NCBI GenBank assembly: GCA_002698985.1
Contig: PAAY01000037.1
Coordinates: 62,001 to 126,000, forward strand
Reading direction: 5' to 3'
DNA length: 64,000 nt
Source of the DNA: Saprospirales bacterium
Lineage (GTDB): Bacteria > Bacteroidota > Bacteroidia > Chitinophagales > Saprospiraceae
The notes beneath the pieces were generated by a model. It ran no database searches and was not told where the DNA came from. It saw nothing but the letters and a program-made list of their open reading frames with translations. Positions 44,620 through 52,598 of the stretch are shown piece after piece. Within the stretch, counting starts at the first letter, position 1; each line of letters begins with the position of its first letter. The position numbers were made by a program, and so were the translations under genes.

Positions 44620-46440
44620 ATGAAAGCCATTGCAAGGCTGTTTGGCCAATTAGGTAAATACAAGTTGCTGATCCTGGGCAATGTGGTGGCCAATGTGTTC
44701 ATGGTTGTGTTTTCTGTGATCAGTATTCCGGCATTGATTCCTTTCCTGAATATCCTTCTGGATCAACAACCCATTGTTTCAGCGCCTCCCGCTGAAGCTT
44801 TTTCTATCTCGAGTGCTGAAGGGTATGTGAATTATTGGTTGAGTGAAGTGATAGCCTCACAGGGCAAACGCATAGCGCTGATGTATGCCTGTGGTTCAAT
44901 AGTGGTGCTTTATTTTCTCAGGAACCTGTTCCGTTACCTCGCTCAATTTTTTTTGGCTCCCGTCCGGAACGGCATTGTCAGGGACCTCCGGCAAAAGCTC
45001 TTCGAAAAAATCCTTGCCTTGCCGCTCAGTTTTTTTTCGGAAGAAAGAAAAGGCGATCTGTTATCCAGGATGTCTGCTGATACACAGGAAGTAGAGACCA
45101 GCATTCTCAATGTGTTGGTTACCATTATCAGGGAACCACTAATGATAGTGGGTGCATTCGGTTTCATGATTTACATGAGTCCTTCCATGACATTCATTGT
45201 GTTGGGGTTGCTGCTTTTCACAGGTTTGATAATTGGCCGGATAGGTAAGATGCTGAAACGGCAATCTGCTTATGTACAAAGTAAACTGGGTGAATTGGTC
45301 AGCATGATGGAAGAAGCCATCGGGGGACTTCGGGTATTGAAGGGTTTCAATGCACAGGGTTATTTGTCTAAACGATTCTCTCAGGAAAACGATTCCTATT
45401 ACCATACATTGGTACGGCTGCTGTGGAGAAAGGAATTGTCTTCTCCGTTGACAGAATTTTTAGGGGTGGCTACCGTGGCTGTTTTGATCTGGATAGGCTT
45501 TGGTGAAGTGCAAAAGGGCAGCCTCACTGTGCCTTCATTTTTTGCCATGCTGTACGCTTTTTTCAGTATGATAGAACCTGCAAAGAAGCTTTCCTCAGCC
45601 TGGTACAATGTTCAGAAAGGATCAGCTGCGCTGGATAGGATTGACTCCATCCTTAAATTGGACGAGATCATAAAAGATTCTGTGGAAGCCAAAATGATTA
45701 CTTCATTTGAGAAGGAGATTGAGTATCGGAATGTTGGATTTTCCTACATGAATGATAGTGCAGGCATTGCGCTTGAGAATATTTCCTTCTCCGTTCCAAA
45801 AGGCAAAATCGTTGCAGTCGTTGGTCCATCGGGAGCAGGTAAAAGCACCCTCATCGATTTGCTTCCCAGGTTTTACGATGTTACCTCCGGGCAGATCTTG
45901 ATCGACGGGATGGACATTCGAACCATTAAGCTGAGCTCTTTGAGGAGCTTATTCGGGATCGTGACCCAGGAGCCGGTTTTATTCAATGATACCGTCCGCA
46001 ACAACATCGCTTTCGGGGATCCCGGGGCCAGCATTGAAGCAATTGAAAAGGCTGCCAAAATTGCCAATGCGCATGAATTCATTTCCAAACTGGAGCATGG
46101 ATACGCAACGATTATAGGTGACAGAGGAGTGAAACTTTCTGGAGGGGAAAGACAACGGATCACGATTGCCAGGGCCATCTTGCGAAACCCTCCCATCCTC
46201 TTGTTGGATGAAGCAACATCTTCATTGGATTCTGCATCGGAAAGACTCGTCCAGGATGCCTTGAACAAGTTGATGAAGGGAAGAACGGCAATCATCATTG
46301 CGCACCGGCTTTCGACAGTGCAGCATGCAGATGAAATAATAGTTTTGAAGGAGGGACGAATAGTGGAGAGGGGTACTCATACAGAACTGATCGATTTGCA
46401 GGGCGAGTATGAGAAACTGGTTAGAATGCAATCCCTCTAA
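44620..46440 (+). CDS. MsbA-like ABC exporter (fused membrane and ATPase domains)
   Basis: 606 residues. Six membrane helices (residues about 15-320) are followed by the nucleotide-binding domain with Walker A VGPSGAGKSTLIDL (about 405), Q-loop GIVTQEP, signature LSGGERQRITIARAIL, Walker B ILLLDEATSSLD and switch IIAHRLSTVQ. The domain order is that of lipid flippases such as MsbA and multidrug half-transporters, which act as homodimers. With lptC elsewhere in the window it may flip lipid A, but there is no neighbouring LPS gene to prove it. A near -7 box (TACTTTCG, 44583-44590) lies 30 bases upstream. Confidence 0.9.
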   Translation: MKAIARLFGQLGKYKLLILGNVVANVFMVVFSVISIPALIPFLNILLDQQPIVSAPPAEAFSISSAEGYVNYWLSEVIASQGKRIALMYACGSIVVLYFLRNLFRYLAQFFLAPVRNGIVRDLRQKLFEKILALPLSFFSEERKGDLLSRMSADTQEVETSILNVLVTIIREPLMIVGAFGFMIYMSPSMTFIVLGLLLFTGLIIGRIGKMLKRQSAYVQSKLGELVSMMEEAIGGLRVLKGFNAQGYLSKRFSQENDSYYHTLVRLLWRKELSSPLTEFLGVATVAVLIWIGFGEVQKGSLTVPSFFAMLYAFFSMIEPAKKLSSAWYNVQKGSAALDRIDSILKLDEIIKDSVEAKMITSFEKEIEYRNVGFSYMNDSAGIALENISFSVPKGKIVAVVGPSGAGKSTLIDLLPRFYDVTSGQILIDGMDIRTIKLSSLRSLFGIVTQEPVLFNDTVRNNIAFGDPGASIEAIEKAAKIANAHEFISKLEHGYATIIGDRGVKLSGGERQRITIARAILRNPPILLLDEATSSLDSASERLVQDALNKLMKGRTAIIIAHRLSTVQHADEIIVLKEGRIVERGTHTELIDLQGEYEKLVRMQSL

Positions 46441-46446
46441 AACAGT

Positions 46447-46478
46447 AAAACCTGTGTACAGCAAAGTACACAGGTTTT
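46447..46478. terminator. Terminator between the ABC exporter and DUF4783 genes
   Basis: A perfect 13-bp stem AAAACCTGTGTAC / GTACACAGGTTTT with a 6-base loop. T/A runs on each side allow use by both convergent genes. Confidence 0.75.
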
Positions 46479-46499
46479 CTGGTGAGTTTCTATGGTTAT

Positions 46500-46892
46500 T
46501 TATTCCTTGTCAAACCTCAGTTCCTGAATGAGGTGTTTACCATTGACGACTTTGAGGTAAATGTAAACCCGGAAAGTTCCGGAGTTGGCCACCAGGTTTC
46601 CTATGCAGTATTGACTATCCTGCCCTTTTGAAGCGCCCTGGTGGACCTGGCTGAAGGCAGAGGGCTTGTTCTTGGAGAAGAAATCTTTCAACACTTTTAC
46701 GGCTTCATCCTTTCCATAAATGTCTTCCTTGTCAAGGATGGAGATTTCCACTTGCTTGTCCAGGTATTGCTCGAGGGCATCGACATTTCCTTCACTCAAT
46801 GCCTTGGAAATGGCCGCAAGGTTGGAGAAAGAGACGAATCCAAAGGCGAAGAATGAAAGAATGGATATTTGGACGATCAGGAACTTTTTCAT
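46500..46892 (-). CDS. DUF4783 secreted protein
   Basis: 130 residues from MKKFLIVQISILSFFAFGFVSF, a signal peptide; 41 more open codons upstream have no coding character. The mature chain (AAISKALSEGNVDALEQYLD, EISILDKEDIYGKDEAVKVLKDFF, HLIQELRFDKE) matches DUF4783, a Bacteroidota family with an NTF2-like alpha+beta fold and no known function. It stands alone, upstream of a 390-base gap that holds repeat copy B. Confidence 0.82.
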   Translation of the reverse strand: MKKFLIVQISILSFFAFGFVSFSNLAAISKALSEGNVDALEQYLDKQVEISILDKEDIYGKDEAVKVLKDFFSKNKPSAFSQVHQGASKGQDSQYCIGNLVANSGTFRVYIYLKVVNGKHLIQELRFDKE

Positions 46893-47094
46893 GATAAAGA
46901 CAGTTGGTGATGATTGAATTGGTTTTTGGAATCGGTTACATAGAGTCAAACGGGGCCCTTTTTGAATATGTTCGTTGAGACGAAAGTTTAAAACTTGGTT
47001 TCTTATAGAAATCATAACGAATCAATCACGTAAAGGCTACATTTTGGCTCTTGTCGGCAATCAATTTTGTTGTGTTCCGACAAAAAGAAAGAAT

Positions 47095-47197
47095 TATACC
47101 CAAATCGAAGTAGTTTGGGAATCCCCAAGCTCTAAACTTCAGTAGGAGGTGGGAGTTTGGCCGGCTTCGCCGCCCAAACCACTTCGTTTTGAATATA
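47095..47197 (-). repeat. Dispersed inverted-repeat element, copy B
   Basis: About 103 bases in reverse orientation relative to copies A and C. Its reverse complement starts TATATTCAAAACGAAGTGG and ends GATTTGGGTA. An inner hairpin (TTTGGGCGGC with GCCGGCCAAA) lies next to the left arm. Intergenic, between the DUF4783 and gpmI genes. Confidence 0.8.
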
Positions 47198-47246
47198 TCA
47201 ACGATTGAGAGAAAAAATCGAAACCCTCCTGAGGTATTAAGAATGC

Positions 47247-47254
47247 TACATTTG
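47247..47254 (+). promoter_or_regulatory. -7 box of gpmI
   Basis: TACATTTG, an exact TAnnTTTG match 28 bases before the gpmI ATG. No TTTG at the -33 position. Confidence 0.4.
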
Positions 47255-47282
47255 CACCTTCTTTTCACCAGAACTATTGAAG

Positions 47283-48812
47283 ATGGCAACCCGTAAAGTA
47301 CTGCTTACCATATTGGATGGGTGGGGATTGGGCCCCAATCCAAAAGTTGATGCAATCGCCCAGGCCAATACACCTGTTTTTGACGACCTTATGAAAAGAT
47401 GCCCCAATTCCACCTTGGTCACCTATGGGGAAGAGGTGGGGTTGCCCGAAGGGCAAATGGGCAACTCTGAGGTTGGACACATGAATATCGGTGCAGGCCG
47501 GATTGTTTACCAGGAGCTTGCAAGAATCAATAAAGCCATCCGGGATGGGGAGTTGGCAAAGAATCCAACTTTGGTCGAGGCATTGAAAGCGGCAGCAGCC
47601 GGCAACAGAAAGGTACATTTCATGGGCTTGCTGTCTGATGGTGGTGTGCACTCCCATATCAACCACCTCAAAGCACTGTGTGACATAGCAAGTGATTGTG
47701 GTGTCAAACACGCTTATGTCCATGCATTCATGGATGGAAGGGATACAGATCCAAAATCCGGTGCAGCATTCCTCCGGGATTTGATAAACCACATCTCTCC
47801 GCTGGGGTATAAAGTGGCATCGGTTATCGGCAGGTATTATGCAATGGACCGCGACAAACGTTGGGAGCGGGTGAAACTTGCCTACGATCTGATGGTGAAG
47901 GGGGTGGGGCAGAATTGCACCGATCCTGTACAGTTGGTCAAAGAACGCTATGAAACTGGTGAAACGGATGAGTTTCTGAAGCCCATTGTTTGTACAGACG
48001 ATTCGGGAATGCCTGTGGCTAAAATTGAGGACGGAGACCTTTTGATATGTTTCAATTTCAGAACAGACAGGCCAAGAGAGATTTCAATCGTTCTCACCCA
48101 ACAAGACATGCCAGAGTTTGGTATGCACAAACTTCAGGTTGAGTATATAACCATGACCCGTTATGATGAGACTTTTGAGAACATCAAGGTTTTGTTCGAA
48201 AAGGATAACCTGGTAAACACGTTGGGTGAGGTAATTTCAAACAGGGGGCTCACCCAAGTGCGGATTGCTGAAACTGAAAAGTATCCCCACGTTACATTTT
48301 TCTTTTCGGGCGGCAGAGAGGAGGTTTTTGAAAATGAAAAACGCATCATGATACCTTCTCCTAAAGTGGCAACTTATGATCTAAAGCCCGAGATGAGTGC
48401 CATTGAAGTTACCGATGCAATTGTCCAGGAAATAAATGACCATCAACCAGATTTTATCTGTCTCAACTATGCGAATGCCGACATGGTTGGACATACGGGT
48501 GTTTTTGAGGCAGCAATGAAGGCTGCTGAGACTGTTGATAAATGTCTGGGTCGCTTGCTGGAAACCGCTCTTAAACATGGTTACGATGCAATCATAATTG
48601 CTGACCATGGAAATTCTGATTTTATGGTGAATGAGGATGGAACCCCAAACACTGCCCACACCATGAACCCGGTACCTTTTATCTATGTTAGCGATACGCC
48701 AAAGGCTCATGGTGCTGTAGACGGCAAGCTCGCTGATATTGCTCCAACCATTTTGTACCTCATGGATGAAGAAGCTCCTGAAGAAATGACGGGTAACATC
48801 TTGATTAAATAG
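47283..48812 (+). CDS. gpmI: Cofactor-independent phosphoglycerate mutase
   Basis: 509 residues from ATG (MATRKVLLTILDGWG); an in-frame TTG two codons upstream is less likely. The catalytic serine is in GNSEVGHMNIGAGR (about residue 61). Metal ligands are visible in ILDGWG, NYANADMVGHTG and IIADHGNSDF, and the substrate arginines in FNFRTDRPREI. The enzyme interconverts 3- and 2-phosphoglycerate in glycolysis using two manganese ions. Normal length and intact. A lipoprotein gene starts six bases after its stop. Confidence 0.97.
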   Translation: MATRKVLLTILDGWGLGPNPKVDAIAQANTPVFDDLMKRCPNSTLVTYGEEVGLPEGQMGNSEVGHMNIGAGRIVYQELARINKAIRDGELAKNPTLVEALKAAAAGNRKVHFMGLLSDGGVHSHINHLKALCDIASDCGVKHAYVHAFMDGRDTDPKSGAAFLRDLINHISPLGYKVASVIGRYYAMDRDKRWERVKLAYDLMVKGVGQNCTDPVQLVKERYETGETDEFLKPIVCTDDSGMPVAKIEDGDLLICFNFRTDRPREISIVLTQQDMPEFGMHKLQVEYITMTRYDETFENIKVLFEKDNLVNTLGEVISNRGLTQVRIAETEKYPHVTFFFSGGREEVFENEKRIMIPSPKVATYDLKPEMSAIEVTDAIVQEINDHQPDFICLNYANADMVGHTGVFEAAMKAAETVDKCLGRLLETALKHGYDAIIIADHGNSDFMVNEDGTPNTAHTMNPVPFIYVSDTPKAHGAVDGKLADIAPTILYLMDEEAPEEMTGNILIK

Positions 48813-48818
48813 TTTTAA

Positions 48819-49421
48819 ATGATTGATAGTCAGAACAATAATACATCTTTGAATCTTGCAAATTATCTCGCCGTTCTCGCACTGGCAGTGGTGTTGCTTA
48901 ATGCCACAGCTTGTGTTAGTGAGCCTCAAAAACTTGATAATCAGAAAGTTGTGAACAAGTATTTCGATTTAGCTGGGTTTGTTCAGACTCAAAAGGAGGC
49001 GATGAGTGCCGCTTCTTCATCCTGCACCAAAATTGTAAGTGTAAACGAAAAGAATGAAAATAAAGCCGTTAATAGCGATGAATTGGAGCAGGAGTTGGAA
49101 GTATTCATTGACGCAGACATTAACAAGCCTGCCTGGAGTGATAAATACATAATTGATAGCCTGAAAGTCAACGGCATTCTTCAGCAACTGAAGTACACGA
49201 CGATTGACCCAAAGTTGAAAACCAGGGTGCTGGAAGTAGTATTCGATTCTGAAGGTAATGTTTCAGAAATACATGTGCTCAGAGATGTGAAAAGTGTAAT
49301 AGCGGATACTTACAATGAAATGTATTTGTGGCCAGGGAAAGGTTATGAGATAAACACGATTCAAGCCGTTGCCTTATCAGACACTACCCGTCTTCAGGTT
49401 AAAGTATCCTGTCAAAATTGA
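48819..49421 (+). CDS. Uncharacterised membrane-anchored protein
   Basis: 200 residues. A hydrophobic segment (NYLAVLALAVVLLNATAC, about 15-32) ends in a cysteine, so it is a lipoprotein or an N-terminally anchored periplasmic protein. The C-terminal 80 residues (TRVLEVVFDSEGNVSEIHVLRDV ... VALSDTTRLQVKVSCQN) weakly resemble a TonB C-terminal or TonB-like energy-transducer fold (VxFxVxxxGxVxxxxVxRxV). I do not recognise the family. It follows gpmI by six bases and is likely co-transcribed, and converges on the EamA transporter. Confidence 0.6.
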   Translation: MIDSQNNNTSLNLANYLAVLALAVVLLNATACVSEPQKLDNQKVVNKYFDLAGFVQTQKEAMSAASSSCTKIVSVNEKNENKAVNSDELEQELEVFIDADINKPAWSDKYIIDSLKVNGILQQLKYTTIDPKLKTRVLEVVFDSEGNVSEIHVLRDVKSVIADTYNEMYLWPGKGYEINTIQAVALSDTTRLQVKVSCQN

Positions 49422-49422
49422 T

Positions 49423-50325
49423 TTAGTCCTTGCTAAGGTATATTCCTGCCAAGATCAGCGCCATGCCTAAGATATGGAGTATGGACAATACTTCTCCGTC
49501 TAACAGTCCCCAACTTACAGCTATCACTGGCGTAAGGTAGCTAACGGATGCTGCGAACAGGGCACTGGTTTCTTTGATTAGTTTAAAATACACCACAGAG
49601 GCAAGTGCAGTGCTTGATATAGCGAGCGTAGCAATGTATCCAAGTGAGGTCAGCCCTTTTTCGTGTGCAACCAGTACAGTAGTGAAGTCTGTGAAGGATA
49701 CCAATATGATCAAGGCTATCCATCCCACGAGTGCAAATGAGATTGCGCTGATGGCGAGCGAAGGGATGTCAGAAAGGCTCTTTTTAATCAGGTTGGTACT
49801 AACTGCATATCCTAGGCAAGCAATAACAATCAGAAACCCATATTGAAATCCCTCAAAGTTTACCGTGTTTTCAAGGTGCATTAGGTAAGAGGCGCCCAGG
49901 ATTCCCAAAATTACTCCAAATACCTTTGCTGCGGTGGTTTTTTGTTGAAAGGCAATTATCCCAACAACAAAAGTGAGCAAAGGAGTGAGCGAGCTCAGAA
50001 TGCCAGCAGCTCCGCTGGAAATCTTTGTTTGCGCTGCCGGAAAAAGAAAAGCAGGCAAAAGACTTCCAATGGCTCCAACCAGGAACAGTGTTTTCCATCG
50101 TTTGAAGTGGACGTACACCTTTCGTGTAAACAACAGTGGCGTGAATACAAGGGCCGTGATGCCCAATCGCAAACAGGCCACCTGCACAGGTGAGTATGCT
50201 TGCAATCCTTTTTTGATAAGGATGTATGAAGACCCCCAGATTATAGAGAGGAGTATCAACGCAACCCATCCAATAAGGGTGGGGGCCTTGTTCTCAGAGT
50301 TGGAGGGTGGAATTTTCTGGGTCAT
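49423..50325 (-). CDS. EamA/DMT-family transporter
   Basis: 300 residues from ATG (MTQKIPPSNS); a TTG one codon upstream is possible. Ten hydrophobic helices form two EamA repeats, the first starting LILLSIIWGSSYILIKKGL and the second GYAVSTNLIKKSL. Members export metabolites such as amino acids, nucleotides or drugs. The neighbour thrC, five bases beyond a parS-like site, raises threonine or homoserine efflux as a possibility, but this is only context. Confidence 0.85.
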   Translation of the reverse strand: MTQKIPPSNSENKAPTLIGWVALILLSIIWGSSYILIKKGLQAYSPVQVACLRLGITALVFTPLLFTRKVYVHFKRWKTLFLVGAIGSLLPAFLFPAAQTKISSGAAGILSSLTPLLTFVVGIIAFQQKTTAAKVFGVILGILGASYLMHLENTVNFEGFQYGFLIVIACLGYAVSTNLIKKSLSDIPSLAISAISFALVGWIALIILVSFTDFTTVLVAHEKGLTSLGYIATLAISSTALASVVYFKLIKETSALFAASVSYLTPVIAVSWGLLDGEVLSILHILGMALILAGIYLSKD

Positions 50326-50332
50326 CAATTTG

Positions 50333-50346
50333 GTTTCACGTGAAAC
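50333..50346. other. parS site (perfect 14-bp core), intergenic
   Basis: GTTTCACGTGAAAC is a perfect palindrome and matches the conserved core of the bacterial centromere parS (consensus TGTTNCACGTGAAACA) at every core base; only the outermost positions differ (G and G). It sits between the EamA start and the thrC stop. ParB binds such sites near chromosome origins. Confidence 0.8.
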
Positions 50347-50350
50347 GGCA

Positions 50351-51649
50351 CTAATGTGAGCCTAGGAGGTAATCTTTGAGGTTTTTGAAGGTTGGAGTCA
50401 TTTGAACGGCTTTTTTGGTGCGCTCCCGCAGGTTTGCCAGTCTATCTGGTATTTCAACCTCGGTTTTTAAGGTTGATTCTACTTCGTCAATAAATTTTGA
50501 AGGATGTGCCGTTTCAAGTATTACTCCAACTGAACTGCCATTTTCACGAGTGTATCTCTTCCAGGCTCCGTAACCCACCGAACCATGTGGATCCAGAATG
50601 TAGTTGTAGGATTCATAACATTCCCTCATTTGCGCTCTTGTTTCATCGTCGTTCAATGAATAGGCACTGATTTCATCTACAAAGCGGTTCCACGTGAAAC
50701 TGAATATATCCTGCAAGCGCTCAAAATTTGAGGGATTGCCGACATCCATGGCGTTAGAAATTGTCTGGACTGAAGGTCTTGGTGTGTATTTCCCTGTTTT
50801 TACATATTCCGGAACGACGTCGTTCACATTCGTTGCGGCTACAAAGTGCTCTACGGGCAGTCCCATTCTTTTTGCTAAAACACCTGCTGTAAGATTTCCG
50901 AAATTGCCACTAGGCACCACAAAAACCGGCCTTGTCCCTTCTGGCAATTGTTTCCAGGCTTCGAAGTAGTAAAATGACTGGGGAATAAGCCTTGCGATGT
51001 TGATGGAGTTGGCAGAGGAAAGTCTGAGATTTTGATTTAGCTCTTTGTCGAGGAATGCCTGCTTTACCAGGGCCTGGCAATCGTCGAAAGTTCCAAGCAC
51101 TTCCAGCGCTTTCACATTTCCACCCAGGGTAGTGAGTTGTTTTTCCTGAAGCTCACTCACTTTGCCGGAAGGGTAGAGGATTACCACGTTGATCCCAGGG
51201 GTATTGTGAAAGCCTGCAGCCACTGCCCCGCCAGTGTCTCCTGAGGTAGCAACCAGAATGGTAAGTTCCTTGTCCTCATTCCTGTTGAAATAGCTCATGA
51301 GCTGTGCCATGAACCTTGCACCAAAGTCTTTGAATGCAAGTGATGGCCCGTGAAATAACTCCAAAATGTAGGTGGACTCATTGAGCTTGACCAGAGGGGC
51401 AGGAAATGTCAATGCCTTTGTTACGATATTCCTTAATTCTGAATCCGGAATCTCTCCCTGGAACAATGCTTTTGAAACCTCATAGCCAATATCCGGAAGC
51501 TTCATCTGGCGCAAGGCTGTAAAAAAAGACTCCGGCAGTTGAGGAATCGTTTCAGGCATATAAAGGCCATTGTCTTCCGGGAGTCCTTTCATCACAGCCT
51601 CCTTCAGTGAGACATACCTGGATTTGTTTTTCGTACTATAAAGCTTCAT
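50351..51649 (-). CDS. thrC: Threonine synthase
   Basis: 432 residues, complete. The PLP lysine is in GPSLAFKDFGARFM (about residue 107); VATSGDTGGAVAAGF and VPSGNFGNLTAG bind the phosphate groups of PLP and substrate. This is the class I (bacterial/yeast-type) enzyme that converts O-phosphohomoserine to threonine. It is the last gene of thrA-thrB-thrC, six bases after thrB. The codons for SFTWNR contain a second parS core on the DNA level. Confidence 0.96.
   Translation of the reverse strand: MKLYSTKNKSRYVSLKEAVMKGLPEDNGLYMPETIPQLPESFFTALRQMKLPDIGYEVSKALFQGEIPDSELRNIVTKALTFPAPLVKLNESTYILELFHGPSLAFKDFGARFMAQLMSYFNRNEDKELTILVATSGDTGGAVAAGFHNTPGINVVILYPSGKVSELQEKQLTTLGGNVKALEVLGTFDDCQALVKQAFLDKELNQNLRLSSANSINIARLIPQSFYYFEAWKQLPEGTRPVFVVPSGNFGNLTAGVLAKRMGLPVEHFVAATNVNDVVPEYVKTGKYTPRPSVQTISNAMDVGNPSNFERLQDIFSFTWNRFVDEISAYSLNDDETRAQMRECYESYNYILDPHGSVGYGAWKRYTRENGSSVGVILETAHPSKFIDEVESTLKTEVEIPDRLANLRERTKKAVQMTPTFKNLKDYLLGSH
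50687..50700. other. parS site (perfect 14-bp core) inside thrC
   Basis: GTTCCACGTGAAAC is identical to the core of the Bacillus subtilis parS consensus. It is embedded in thrC codons, 354 bp from the intergenic site. A second perfect match so close by makes chance unlikely. Confidence 0.78.
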
Positions 51650-51655
51650 GTGTCT

Positions 51656-52594
51656 CTACAATTTTACAGCTCCTTCGTGATTGATAGCTGATATGTATAG
51701 ATTGGATTCGATTTTAGCATCGTGGTAGATTCGCTGCATGGCCATGCCAACATTCTCAGCTATCAGGCTATTCTGGCATAAAGCGAAGATGGAGGGCCCT
51801 GCACCTGAAATGCTGCAGCCCAGTGCTCCCTCATTCAAGGCTGCTTGTTGTGCCGAAGAAAATTCAGGGATGAGACTTTGACGCTGTGGTTCTATGATTA
51901 CATCCTTGAGGGATCGTGCTATCAGCTCAAAATTTGAATTGTACATTCCGATGATGAACCCGCCGAGATTGGCACTTTGCTGTATGTGCTTTTTGAGCGG
52001 CACTGCATCACTCAGCATTTTTCTGGCTGCTTTGGTCAGCACCTCAACATGGGGGTATAGCACGGCAACATATAGCCCTCTAGGCGATGGAAGTCTTTGA
52101 ATATCAGGCTGTTGTCCACTTGAGCAGAGTAGTATCCCCCCCAGCAAGGAGGGGGCAACGTTATCTGCGTGCATTCCACCTGATGCGAGAAACTCACCTT
52201 GCATTGCGAAGGGAAGCAGTTCTTTTTTCTCCAGGGGTCTCTTGAGCAGTTCATTCACGGCCATTACGCCGGCAACGGCACTTGCGGCACTGCTGCCCAA
52301 ACCACTTCCTATGGGCATTTTTTTATGAAGCTCAAATTCAAAGCCCAGTTTTTCCTCTCCAAGATGCTTAAGAAGTTGAAGGGCTGCATAGCCGGCGGTG
52401 TTTCTTAAGGGGTCTTTCGGCAACTTGCCTTTGGCTCCGGTAATGGCGGTTATTTGAATTCCGGGTTTGTCAGAAAATCTGGCAATCAGTTCATCGCCAG
52501 GTTTTTCGAGGGCAAGCCCCAATATGTCAAACCCAACTGCCAGGTTTCCTACGGTGGCGGGTGCAAATACTTTTATTCCTGCTTGTTTACTCAT
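51656..52594 (-). CDS. thrB: Homoserine kinase
   Basis: 312 residues from MSKQAGIKVFAPATVGNLAVGFD, four bases after the thrA stop; 16 further upstream codons overlap thrA and are rejected. A GHMP kinase with the ATP loop in KKMPIGSGLGSSAASAVAG (about 90-108) and the C-terminal GCSISGAGPSIFAL motif. It phosphorylates homoserine with ATP in threonine synthesis. Operon position between thrA and thrC is the classical pathway order. Confidence 0.96.
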   Translation of the reverse strand: MSKQAGIKVFAPATVGNLAVGFDILGLALEKPGDELIARFSDKPGIQITAITGAKGKLPKDPLRNTAGYAALQLLKHLGEEKLGFEFELHKKMPIGSGLGSSAASAVAGVMAVNELLKRPLEKKELLPFAMQGEFLASGGMHADNVAPSLLGGILLCSSGQQPDIQRLPSPRGLYVAVLYPHVEVLTKAARKMLSDAVPLKKHIQQSANLGGFIIGMYNSNFELIARSLKDVIIEPQRQSLIPEFSSAQQAALNEGALGCSISGAGPSIFALCQNSLIAENVGMAMQRIYHDAKIESNLYISAINHEGAVKL

Positions 52595-52598
52595 GGTG

